Shown here: piece after piece, positions 47,330-58,720 of the stretch
How positions within the stretch are numbered: the first letter of the stretch is position 1
How the letters are laid out: each line of letters begins with the position of its first letter
NCBI GenBank assembly: GCA_020064725.1
Contig: JAGTWJ010000007.1
Coordinates: forward strand, 62,001 to 126,000
From: Drechslerella dactyloides
Lineage: Eukaryota > Ascomycota > Orbiliomycetes > Orbiliales > Orbiliaceae
DNA: 64,000 nucleotides
Reading direction: 5' to 3'
Made by a program: the position numbers and the translations under genes
The notes under the pieces: generated by a model
The model's input: the letters and a program-made list of their open reading frames with translations, nothing else
Database searches by the model: none
What the model was told of the DNA's origin: nothing

Positions 47330-49450
47330 TCCGCACGGCGGAAACGGCTGGCCTGTCGAGATAGGTAGGAGATCCGAAGACGCCTGTCCAATCGTAACAG
47401 CCGCTCGGTTTGCAACCTTAAAATCCAGAATGTCCAAGCATGCAAGATGGACTGCTGCGTGGCATCTCCTCGTGCCCAGGCCGTACAACAGGAACAGGTC
47501 GGCAGGAAGTGCCCGATCTGGCAATTTTGCCAAAACACCAAGATTTTGTATCGATGTCGACTTTCTCCAATTCCAAACCGTGTCACGCCAAGTCTGCTCA
47601 GCCGCGGAGCCCGAGACTACCCGAGAACAACATTCCTTGCTTTGTTCATATAGGCCAGCACATATTCTCCATGCTACCCTATCGGGTCACACAATACCGT
47701 GTCGCCTTACGCGTCATTCACCTCGTCAAACTTGAAGGCTTCGGACTGCAGGCTCCAATATGAGCTTGCTGAACGATAAGGAATTTCTCTGAGACTAGGG
47801 GGCTTCCAATATCTCGTAGCACGTTGGGGCTAGCAAGGGTTGGTCTTGGGAGTAAGAAAAAAGACCGAGAGCCCAGGTTGGGCTGCTCCCCTGACTTTCA
47901 CAAGAGGTCGAATAGTTACTCGTATATGTCGCGAGCACTCTTGGTTCGACTTACAAGTGGACAACAGGATATCCTTCCCGAGCACACATTTAGCCTGCAT
48001 CTCTGTGTACCAGTATGTGTATACACTCCAGGACGGGCCTGCACGAATCAAGTCATTGGACCCGGAATTTTACGGCGGCCATATGCATCCTTCGGATGAC
48101 TTAAGGTTCAGGAATTCCAACGGGGGATTTAAGGTTAACATTGAATCAAATGCCATGTCGCGCCTATCTTTCTGGTACCACTTGTTTCTTTTTTCGGAAC
48201 CACCCTTCGCAAAATTTCTGAAACGATGTCGGCAACTCAGCCAACCAGAAAAGATAGCATAGAATGGTCCCAAGGGCAAACCTAGGAGTGCATGATGTCA
48301 AGGAGAACGATTCGCTTCTCGCCATGCATCTTAACATTCTATTCTCTTTCAAGAAGAGAAACTTTGCTCGGATCCCTTCGATTGGCCTTTGAAGGACACG
48401 TCTAGAGTCCAGATCTCTTCCCTGATCGGGTTTTGATCTCACAAAATCGAAAGGTCTTCCGAGGCCAATCGCAATTAATGTTAGCGAGCTATAGGTCTCC
48501 AGGGGGTTAGCTATAGCTGTGTTGGGAATTTGAGCAAAACTTGATAGTTTATCCTTCCTCGACAAAGGCATCACAACAGCACTCAGGTTCTCCAACAGAC
48601 TCTCTCGGCGCGTGCACTGCCTCCCCCGGCGAAGATGCAAATTCTTGAATCCCGAAACGGTTTTGCTTACGTTTGCTCACACAAGCTGATTGGAGAGTCC
48701 TTGGTCGACGCCTTGGCCAACTTGATGTGTTGTGCAAATGGGCTGGGCCCGCAGCCAAAAATTCGGCGAGCGAGGACGAAATGACTTGGCCCTCCCTTGT
48801 TTGCCGTCTAATTAAAGCTTCCCGCGCAATCTCCTCGAGCTTGCAGGAGACCCACCCGCTTGCATGGTGGCTCCATGCGGTCATGATTCATTCATTCTCG
48901 AGGTTTCGTACATGTACGTCCGGGAAAGGTTTTGAACCAGGCTGGCCCTATCGCGAAGGCTGATGGGCGGGAACACCAGTCATGGTTCTGTATGGTCGGG
49001 CGCATTCTCAGATCCTCAGTGGTGCAGCTATCCATTGAACAAAAGCAATCATATAGCTCAACATATTGCAGTTTGTGACGGGAGATAACAACGAAGGAGG
49101 AAAAAATTTTCACGCCCTACCATAGCCATGCAGAAGATAAGGCTATCCTTTGTGCAATGGTGTAGCCGGCCTACCTCCGAAAGAATGAGTGAAGCCAGAA
49201 TAGGAGAGACCCATAGAATGTTGCCCGAGACTAGAATGTTATATCTTGCCTCCTTTCCGCTCGAGATCGATGTAGAGGACCGACATAGCTCTCAACAAAT
49301 ACCAACTTGAGTCCTCACTCTTTCTCTCATCTATATATCAACCGATTTTTAATCATATCTATCTGATACTGCACCAGAAAACGTAATAGTGGTAGCTGTT
49401 TGCGCCGTACTGTCATTATCTGTCTAACCATTTCAGGTCCTTCGTGAAAG

Positions 49451-51159
49451 ATGATAGAGCCAACCAACAACAGCAGTCTAAGCTTCGCGGACGCACTTGA
49501 GTCAGCAGATAGCAAGCGGCGGCCTTCGGAGATACAGGAAGAGCCCCTTTGGCCCAAAGGATGGAGGCCTTGGGCATGTCTTGTGGGTTGTTTCTTCCTG
49601 ATGTTCAACAGTTGGGGTATCGTCAACGGATACGGCACCTATCTTTCCTACTATCGACAGTCTCTTTTTGCTGAATTCGATATCCTTCATATGAACCTTA
49701 TTGGATCCACCCAATGTTTTTTTATCTTGTTTCTCTCGTTTATTGCAGGCCGTCTTCTTGACGCGAATTACAGCCGATGGCTTCTCGTAGGAGGGTCTGT
49801 CCTTCTCCTTACCGGGTTGTTCAGTCTCAGCCTTTGCAATCGCGGTGGCAATTTGAATGATGGCCAGTTCGTCTATACTTGGGTTGCCCAGGGTCTTGTC
49901 GCTGGTCTGGGCATGGCCTGTTTCTTTGTGTCAAGGTGTGTATCGTCAGTTCTCGCTGTGGTGTTGAGGATGCGTTGTAGATGTTGCAGCTAACCAACAC
50001 GGAATTTCTAGTTCCCAAAGTGAGTCCGCTAGGCTGTTCGAGGCTAAACTCTATCTACGAAAGTTTGAAAAGGGAATTTTTCCATTATCTAACCATTGAG
50101 TGTTGTTAGTTGCGGCGACTTGGTTCAAGCGGAAGAAGGGTTTCGCCATCGGGATCGTGGCCTCCGGGGCTAGCATTTGTATGTATACGTAACGCTTTCC
50201 AAACGTTATCACTGCGCCAGTAGCTAACACTGCCTGCGTACTTTCTAGCCGGACTGGTTTATCCTACCATGATGAGATATATGATCGACTTCGTGGGCTT
50301 CAATCGTTCGATCCAATATGTGGCTGCTTTGACATGCCTGACCTGTATCGTCTCAATTCTTCTGGCCAGGCCCAACCCTGAGCACCACTTCAGGAAACCA
50401 TCTCGATCTGAATGGCTTTCGACTAGGACCTGGATCGACACGCATGCGTTCAGGGACCCTGCTTTCTGCTGGTTTACAGGAGCTATATGCTGGATGTTCT
50501 TTGGCTTCTACTGCGTCTTCTTCAACCTAGAAGAATGGGCTGCAAGAATGAAAGTCGGCTACAAGACGGCACCGGAACCCGGACACCCCGGTTTACCAAC
50601 CTACTGGCTGCTGGCTATCATGAACGGCTCGAGCACCATCGGTCGCCTGAGTTCATCCTATCTCTGCGATCATTTCGGTGCCTTGAATGTGCATATGTTC
50701 GTCACATTCGTCTCTTCTTTACTATGCCTGCTTCTCTGGACCAGCGCGAGAGGGCTGGGGGCAGCTCTTGCCTTCGTCATCATATTCGGCGCCTTCTCCG
50801 GAAGTGTTATCGGACTTCCACCGGCATCCATGGCGGCAATCCTCGGTCCGGATCGCACACAGCAGGCGAAGCTGGGTCAGTGGACGGGAATGATGTACAG
50901 CATATCTTCGTTCTTCGCACTCACAGGGCCATTGATCGCAAGCCATCTGCTAATCAAATTCCACACTTTCCACACCATTCAAGTCTGGAGCGGAATGTCT
51001 CTCTTCTTCAGCGCGTGCTGCATGGCAGTTGCAATCTTGTATCACTCGCGGGATGAGTCCGTGACCAGGATTTTGCGCATGACCGCCAAGCTCACGCCGA
51101 CGAGTACTCGCAGCCGCAGCCGCAGCATGAGCCGACGGAGAGACTCCGACATGGCGTAA
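49451..51159 (+). CDS. MFS transporter, monocarboxylate-transporter-like
   Basis: Exons 49451-49935, 50012-50019, 50110-50178 and 50249-51159 give 490 aa. The second exon is only 8 nt; it is needed to restore FVSSSQIAATWFKRKKGFAI, the conserved region around the loop after TM4. The protein has about 12 hydrophobic segments, an N-terminal cytosolic stretch ending WPKGWRPWACLVGCF, and a C-terminal Arg/Ser-rich tail (TRSRSRSMSRRR). The pattern SWGIVNGYGTYLSYY and GASISGLVYP is typical of fungal MCT/Mch-like members of the major facilitator superfamily. Substrate is unknown; homologues include proposed monocarboxylate, riboflavin and secondary-metabolite transporters. It presumably sits in the plasma membrane. 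Confidence 0.9.
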
Positions 51160-51989
51160 TTGAATATTCTCCTCCATACGGGCCCCTAATTTGAGTTCTT
51201 CCTAAATTCGTTTTTTGTTGACAAAAGTTCTTTCTTCATCCGCGCCTTGATACTACCACCATACCTTTATTCCTTCTGTTCTTCCTCGAATAACATATTA
51301 ATTAGACTATCGCCTATTCTGTCTTCGTTTACTCCATGTTGTTTTAGCCCTGCAGCCTGCTATTGTTCTGCTTTTATTTGACGTCTGTTTCTTTTGTCTT
51401 TGCGCTTGCATTCTGTTCAGCGAATATTTGCATCGGTCCTGTTCACGGAATAAGGACAGACTGGGACAGGATAAAAAGTTGGGTGGATCGTTGGCGTTTC
51501 GGGCTGATACCCTCTCTTTGAATTTACTGGCACCATTGTTCCTGTTCTTTCGATACTTGTTGTTTGTTATACCCTCACGACCTATTTTCAAAGATAATGA
51601 TGGCAACTTCTTAATATAATGACCGTGTATTCTCATCCAAACCGAGCTGTAGCCTAGTCGATAGAGGCTCCCTTCACGAATGCAGCCCCGATACTAGAAT
51701 GCAGGTTGCTGTAGTCTCTCATGAATCTGACGTGCGCTGGGAACGTTGCATTAACAGGACAGGTGTTGTATTACATAATCCGATCTTATCTTATCGCGTT
51801 GGCGCTGCCAATAGAAAGGCGGCCCGCTTTCCCCGCCAAATTTTGAAAGCCGCATTCGCTCCCACACGTTCGCCCGCCACTTTCACCCCGGCCGGATTAA
51901 GAGTCATCCTGCACAATCAATTGTTCCGTCGCGCAGTGGCGGTTCAACCTCGTCTCTCCTCTGCGATTGTGCATCTTCAGCGTCGGTAT
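51160..51989. other. Intergenic region and GlyRS promoter
   Basis: About 0.8 kb, T/C-rich on the plus strand from 51180 to 51440. The frame of the GlyRS mitochondrial leader stays open upstream to an ATG at 51699, but that extension lacks leader features and is not used. Confidence 0.5.
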
Positions 51990-54477
51990 ATGAAATCGGT
52001 CGCCGGCATTGCGCAGAGGTTCCCGATTGCACGGCTCCTTCAGAACAACTGTCGGTCTCGCTGTCTCCTTCCTCACAGTCGCATCTTACCTTCCCATCCA
52101 GCTGCCCTTGTGGGAATCTCTCCACTCCATACTTCGGTGAGCATCGCCGCCTTCGTTGATTACGTTTCAACATATATACCTAGTAGCAATCGACATTCTG
52201 ACTTCTGATGTGATGAGATAGACACAATACCTACGCCATAATCGTCACAAGATTAAACTAGTGGAACCGCTCCTCCCCATGGATACCTTTACTGGCCAAC
52301 CGCTCGACCGGGCGGCCCTGGACAGCCTGCTCCGCCGCCGAATGTTCTACGCCTCAGCGTTCGACATATACGGCGGCGTGTCTGGCCTCTACGACTACGG
52401 CCCCCCCGGCTGTTCTCTGCAGGCGAACATTGTCGATACTTGGCGCAAGCACTTCATCCTGGAAGAAGACATGCTCGAGGTGGACTGCACAATGCTGACA
52501 CCACACGATGTCCTCAAGACCTCTGGCCATGTCGACAAGTTCTCCGACTGGATGTGCAAGGATCCCAAGACGGGCGAGATCTTCCGGGCTGACCATCTGG
52601 TTGAGGAGGTCCTTGAGGCTCGACTGAAGGGCGACAAGGATGCGCGACACCTGGAAGCTGGTGCTGCAGCAGCTGTCGAGGAGACTGCCAAGGATGTCGA
52701 AGACGGCGGCGACAAGAAGAAGAGGAAGAAGAAAGTGAAGGACATCAAGGTCGTTAAGCTGGACGACAATGTGGTTCAGGAATACGAGGAGATCTTGGCA
52801 AAAGTATGGTCGTCATCACCATGCCGCAGTTTATACCGAAGGCCCCAGCTAACGATTAGCACGGATGTAGATCGATAACTTCGATGGCCCGGCTCTTGGC
52901 GAGATTATCAACAAGTATCAGATCAAGAACCCAGGCACGGGGGGCGACCTCGAGCCGCCTGTTGCTTTCAACCTCATGTTTGGCACCTCAATTGGTCCCA
53001 GCAGCAACCTTCCAGGGTATGTCACGATAACTAGCTCGTATCCGCTTATCTACTTTTGACCACACATTGACACAGAACGATAGCTTTCTTCGCCCGGAAA
53101 CCGCTCAGGGTCAATTCCTGAATTTTCAGAAACTATTGGTCTTCAACAACGAGAAGATGCCATTTGCATCCGCATCCATCGGCAAGTCCTTCCGGAATGA
53201 GATCTCTCCCCGCCAAGGTCTGCTTCGCGTCCGCGAGTTTTTGATGGCCGAGATTGAGCATTTCGTGGATCCTGAGAACAAATCCCATCCTCGTTTCCCT
53301 GAAGTCGCCGACTCTGTCACCCTGAACTTTTTATCCAAGGAGGTTCAGCAGGCGGGCCAGACAAAGATCATCCGGAAAACCATCGGCGAGGCTGTTCGAG
53401 AAGGCATGGTCGACAATGAGACCTTAGGCTATTTCCTCGCCAGGATTAGTCTCTTCCTGAAGAAGATTGGTGTCAATGAGAGCAAGATCCGGTTCAGGCA
53501 GCACATGGAGAACGAGATGGCGCACTATGCCAGCGACTGCTGGGATGCCGAGCTGCAGACCAGTTACGGCTGGATTGAGTGCGTCGGCTGTGCTGACAGA
53601 AGCGCCTACGATTTGTCGGTCCACCAGAAAAAGACCGGCCAATATTTGGGAGTCAGAGAGACTCTCAAAGAGCCGCGCGTGGTCGAGGAGTGGGACGTAG
53701 CCATCCACAGGCCAACTCTCGGCCCCAGATATAAGAAGAATGCAAAGGCAGTGGAGGAACGTCTGGTGCAATGCTCGAACCAGAAAGAACGCGAAAAGTG
53801 GGCCGAGACTCTTAAGGGTGGCGACACCGTTTCTGTTCTCGTTGAGGGTGTTGGAAAACTTGATATCGGCGGCGATCTGATTAAGGTCGAAAGAATCAAG
53901 CGAACGGAGTCCAGTAAGTCAGATTGCGCTACAGCTGTTATTGTGGCAAGCGAACATTTACTGATACACGCCATTTATAGCTCGTGAATACACACCCAAT
54001 GTGATTGAGCCGTCATTCGGTATCGGTCGCATCCTTTATTCCCTGATGGAACATGTCTTCTGGACTCGCGAGGAGGACGTCAATCGAGCTGTTCTCTCGT
54101 TCCCGCCAAATATCGCTCCAACCAAGGTTCTCTTAGTGCCGCTGTCCAACAACCCTCAGTTCAACCCTCTGGTGACATCGATGGCTGCAAGGATCAGACA
54201 GTTGGGTATCAGCAACCGTGTTGACGCCTCCGGCGCAACGATCGGCAAGAGATACAGTCGAAATGACGAATTGGGCACGCCGTTTGGTATTACAATTGAT
54301 TTCCAGAGTTTGAAGGACAACACTATCACGCTGAGAGAGAGGGACACGACGAAGCAGGTCCGTGGTACGGTTGACGAGGTTCTGGAGACTCTCAAGAGGT
54401 TGGTCGAGGGCACGGAGACTTGGGACGAGACCCTGAAAAAGCTGCCGATATTTGAAGGACAGGAGGTGGACGATTGA
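51990..54477 (+). CDS. GRS1: Glycyl-tRNA synthetase, cytosolic and mitochondrial forms
   Basis: The cytosolic form starts at 52279: exons 52279-52803, 52871-53016, 53084-53913 and 53981-54477, 665 aa. A leader exon (51990-52136), spliced to 52222 or 52252, is in frame and would add a 58- or 68-residue Arg-rich, acid-poor presequence (MKSVAGIAQRFPIARLLQNN at the start), as expected for mitochondrial import. Class II motifs are intact: FLRPETAQGQFLNF, motif 2 FRNEISPRQGLLRVREF, motif 3 EPSFGIGRILYSLMEH. The C-terminal anticodon-binding domain starts near APTKVLLVPLS and includes SGATIGKRYSRNDELG. A Lys-rich insertion (KKKRKKKVKDIK) lies in the N-terminal third. The enzyme attaches glycine to tRNA-Gly. 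One gene serving two compartments is known in yeasts. Confidence 0.95.
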
Positions 54478-55114
54478 TGGGATACTGACCCGAGCAGAAC
54501 TGTTGTTTAGACGCTCATTTGCGTTTGCAACGTTTGCCGTTAAACAAATGGGATGTGCATAGGATTTTATATAGAGAGATCAGACCCCATGCTCGATCGC
54601 GGAACTCATTAAAATACCATTCTTATGCTTTTATGTCCACGGATAACGTAGGTCGCAAGCAAGCTAGTGTCTGGACAGCGAGGTCGTGTGATTGGTTGGT
54701 TCTAGGCCGGGTCTGGCTGCTTTGGGGAGGTTGGACTTGGCGGCTTTCAAGCTTTGATCCCGCAGGATCAGTTGGATCTGGCGGAATGATTGGGGGGCAA
54801 ACGATTGAACCAATCTCAGCCGCAGATTGAGATGCTTACGTAAATTGGCTGCAGCCACTAAGGCCCGAGGACGCGAGCGCACTTCGGAAGAGTCCTCTTT
54901 TTCAAGACGGGACTGCGCGCTGCAAAGCCGGCCGGCTCTCTGATCAAATTGTTTACGCATCGCTGGCTCTCCTTCTCTCTTTCTCCAAGCCCAGCGCGGT
55001 TGTAATCAATCCGACATCCAACATCCAACGACGGTTACACAGGCGCAGTCGTCGACCCGTCAACGCATTTCGCCCCGCCCCTATATTTTTGGGCCGCCAC
55101 CCAGCGTCGCCAAC
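54478..55114. other. Intergenic region
   Basis: GlyRS 3' UTR and promoter of the downstream membrane-protein gene. The last 130 bp are C-rich with CGCCCCGCCCC followed by TATATTTTTGG, a GC-box and TATA-like arrangement 35-50 bp before the next ATG. No gene seen. Confidence 0.5.
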
Positions 55115-56209
55115 ATGTCGAACGCGAACGACCTCGAGAAGAACGCCGGGCTGCCTAGTCTGGCGGACGTCTACGGCGGCATTGAAGATAGCGGGGCCAT
55201 CGGCGGCGTGTCCGACCAGTCAGAGCCTATAGCCGCCCCGTCAGCGTCATCGAGCGACCCGAAAAACCCAGGCGGATCTGGATCGTGGTTCACGAAGAAG
55301 CGGATCATAATCATTGCCGTCGTCGCCATTATCGTTATCGCCGGAGCGGTCGGCGGCGCGGTCGGCGGTGTACTCAGCAAGAAGAACGACACCGCAAGCC
55401 CGGATGCGAGTTCAGGCCAGACCCCTGGACCCGCCAGTGGTGGGAATTCGCCTTCTTCATCAGGCTCCGGCTCCAATGGCGCCTCACCAGCATCGGCGGG
55501 AGGTAGTACGGGAACTGTCAGCACCGTCACCCCGAATCCGACGGCGACAGGAATCATCATCCCATCCGGTGTCACGGCCGTCGCCTTCTCAGGCGTCCCC
55601 ACGCCATCTGTCTCGTCGCAACCGCTGGCCATCGGTTCCGGGTTCCCCGGTCTGGAACCCGCTTTACAACTCAATGCTGCCAACCTAGTAACCAACGCCG
55701 ACTTCAAGCAGAATCTCTCCAACTGGGAGAACCCGGACGGGTGCTGGGACGTCAACCGGTGGGATGAACGAGGATACGTTTCCGCCTGGAACGGAGAGCA
55801 CCCCGGCGGGAGGGCCTGCGATCTGGCGCAGACGATGGGGCGCGGGGATGCCATCGGGAAGGACACCGAATATGTCGTCAGCTTTCTGTACAGAAACTCT
55901 GTAAAAGAGGTATGTGGTACTTACTCGCTTGCTAACGTTGACCGGACGCCGTTGCTAACATTGAGGTGGTGACTTTAGTCCAGCAATAATGCCTGGTTCT
56001 GGGCGTACATTGGCGACGAAAACACCGTCAGCGAGGTGCTTGCGACAAATGAACGGAGTCCAACGTCGGAAGACCGCTGGAGCAAGGCAGCCTACAAGTA
56101 CACCGTCCGGGCGAATAAGAAGGCACGGATAGTATTCAAAGGATATAACGACGCGGGGTATTGGGAAGTATCAGAGGTGCAGATGGTACCTCTCTCAGCA
56201 GTGCAGTGA
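55115..56209 (+). CDS. Single-pass membrane protein with extracellular Trp/Asp-rich domain
   Basis: Exons 55115-55909 and 55979-56209 give 341 aa. There is no signal peptide. A cytosolic Ser/Pro/Gly-rich N-terminus of about 60 residues ends in KKR, followed by a strong transmembrane segment (IIIIAVVAIIVIAGAVGGAV, about 64-86). Next comes a Ser/Gly/Pro/Thr-rich stalk (about 90-185) and a C-terminal globular domain rich in Trp, Asn and Tyr that starts NLVTNADFKQNLSNWENP. That start resembles galactose-binding-like or carbohydrate-binding beta-sandwich modules (a 'loss of N, F..NLSNW' pattern). A type II topology is predicted, with the lectin-like domain at the cell surface or in a lumen. I do not recognise a named family. 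Confidence 0.75.
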
Positions 56210-57286
56210 ATACTCCATCAGCGATAGCTTCAGGGAACACTGTTTGACATCTGCATTTGCGTCTTTATTTTGCGAATTAGTAACGAGTACATGTATATTC
56301 CACCATTTGCATTTTTGGGGTAGCGTTAACGTTCTGCATGCATTTGAACCGGAGTAAGAGGCGCCTTTGAATTCAAGTTAATGTATCGATTCTATAGTAC
56401 TTAGTATATATATTACTCTCGAACTGGCCGTATGTAACGTAGACGTCTGTGCATGTGTGCACGTCCCGTTTAGCGATCGATTCATCTTGGTTTCGGACTG
56501 CACCGAACCGTCGGCATTAAACCTCAACATCCAACAATGACCCTGAAATTCTGCACAACGTCCGCTGTCAGGTGCATGTGCCCAACATCGTGGCCGGCCC
56601 CGACGCTTCGTGCCCCGGGCTGCATTGCTAGCGCGCGAGAAGAGGGGTCGCCCCCACCGGTCGCTCGCGGTGGGTCAGCGACAGACGAATAGGATCCAGT
56701 CCCACGGCTCCAGCGACCCGGCGCTTTGCCTAAAACCTGCAACCTCGCTCAACGCGCTGCAGGGTGTCCACAATCACACGCTCGCACGATTCCACATTCT
56801 GCACGAAAGAGCGACGCGGCACAGGTGGCGACCCACAGCGTATTGTCTTTGCAATGTGTTCTCGCTACACATCGTCGCTGTTAATGTTGATATGATATGT
56901 CATGATATGAGCGGGGTACACGCCCACTTGCTGCTATCAGACCATGCATCAGACCTTGTCCCGCGCGACGGCATGGGTATCGGCAGCCACATGCATCCAT
57001 GGCTAGCGGATTGTCTCGACGCCAGATTAGAGCTAGTGGACGGATTCTCGACAGCCGGACTTTTGGACTCCGCCCTCAGGCCTTCGTGAGGAGCTTTTAG
57101 GCCCGCTCCCTCCCGCCGTATTTCCTCTCCTGACATGCTAGTTCGTTCCCTTCTGCAGATCTCATTGGAATTCGAGTCGACTGTTTCAAACCTACAGGTC
57201 TAGATCGAACGTCCAGACATCTATTTCTCCGATATCACCTGCTTTGTCTATCCTTTTTGTTCGGTCTCCGGCGTACATTGCTCGCA
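56210..57286. other. Intergenic region
   Basis: About 1.1 kb upstream of the reductase. The 159-codon frame at 56610-57089 starts at a CCG-adjacent ATG-like position, has His/Arg-rich composition and no recognisable domain, and was not called. Confidence 0.45.
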
Positions 57287-58559
57287 ATGGCTCCGTCTGA
57301 TGAAACAATCCTTGTACGTCAGTTCAACTCGCACGGCCGGCTGGCCCTGTTGCGCATTTGGCACTGTCTCCAGCAGATAAACGCTAACATGAACAATTCC
57401 TTCGACAGATCACAGGAGCGACTGGCATGGTGGGCTCCGCCATCGTTCTCAAGGTCCTGGAAGCTGGCTACAACGTCCTCCTGACCGTCCGCAAGGAAGA
57501 TCAGATCCCCTGGCTCAAAGAAGTCTTCAAGCACGATGCGCAAGTCAAGTTTGCCACCGTGCCGGACTTTATGAAGCCGGGGGCCTTTGACGAGGTCGTC
57601 AAGGGCATGGACTATATAATCCACACCGCAAGCCCAATCCCCAGGCCGGTAAGACCGAATATCTCAGCATATCTGTGCATATCGTAGGACTCTGCTGATA
57701 CGAGTAATACGCGCGTATAGGATCTTGAGAAGCCGTGGAAAGAGAACTATATCGAGCCGGCCGTCAAGCCGACGGTCGAGCTTTTGGAGGCGGCGCTGAA
57801 AGAGCCCAAGATCAAGAAAGTCGTGATCACCAGCTCGTGCATCTCATTCGTACCTCTGGACCGCAGCCTGCTCGGCGAGAGTCGTATGGCAAGTGGTACG
57901 TCGTTCATTACCCCTCCACGTATGCGTTTAGTGACGTACGCACGCAGAATGAGATGCTAATCCCTGCAGAGGCGTCTGGGAACCCATCCCTTGACGAGAA
58001 TGCCGACTTTGGCTTCCCATTCGGTGCCTACCACGCGTCGAAGATCGCCGGCGACCTCGCCACCTGGAAGTTCCACGACGAAAGGAAGCCCCACTACGCC
58101 ATGGTCACCATCCACCCAGACTTCATCTACGGGCCGTTACCAGTCCTCAAGTCCGTCAAGGCGATGGAAGACCACCACACGACGACCTCAATTCTGTGGC
58201 GGGAGTATCACGGTATCGAGGGCCTGCTGCGCTTCCAGGCCACGGACCACAGCGTGCACGTTGACGACGTGGCGGACGCGCATGTCAAGGTGCTCGACGA
58301 CAAGGTCAAGGATGGCGAGCGGTACATCTTGTCCGCTGGCGAGTTCCAGTGGGACAAACTGCTGGAGCATGCGATGGAGAAATACCCGGAGGAGAACTTT
58401 TCGCTCAAACCGATCCCGGAATGGAAGGCCGGGTTTTCGGCGTTGTATTTCCGGCTGGATGCGAGCAAGGCGGAGAAGGAGCTGGGGATCAAGTTTAAGG
58501 ATATCAACCAGCAGTTCGACGACCTGGTCGAGCAAATGAAGAAGCTACCGAAAGAGTAG
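57287..58559 (+). CDS. NAD(P)-dependent short-chain reductase, dihydroflavonol-4-reductase-like
   Basis: Exons 57287-57313 (27 nt), 57409-57648, 57721-57895 and 57970-58559 give 343 aa. The Rossmann fold starts immediately: ILITGATGMVGSAIV (GxxGxxG) at about 8-22. Further family features are DYIIHTASPI, KVVITSS at the catalytic Ser strand, and FGAYHASKIAG, which supplies the YxxxK catalytic pair near residue 168. The extended SDR class with a C-terminal substrate domain fits ketone/aldehyde reductases such as yeast Gre2 and plant DFR. The substrate is not readable. The gene converges on an O-acyltransferase gene 161 bp away, so the two might modify one secondary metabolite (inference). Confidence 0.9.
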
Positions 58560-58720
58560 CTGTAGCTTTGCGCAGTCCACGCCTGTCGGAAGTACGGTTT
58601 GCATGCCGCGCTAGTAGTATATAGTATATACTGATACCTGGGTTGAAAGATTTATTGTTACGTGTATCTATCTAATGACTCGTCATCGTTCATTCATTTT
58701 ATATCGTGATCCGGTGCGTG

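Larger units (their letters stand above)
45803..49450. other. Gene-free interval of 3.6 kb
   Basis: Divergent region between GH74 and the MCT transporter. ORFs of 137-198 codons at 46393-47735 lie antisense to one another and have no domain features. An 11-bp perfect inverted repeat is at 47247-47257/47319-47329. The first 400 bp presumably hold the GH74 promoter. Confidence 0.5.

Noticed and set aside
56610..57089. 159-codon ORF upstream of the reductase
   Set aside because: Non-ATG-like start, His/Arg-rich with no recognisable motif, and no splice or promoter context.
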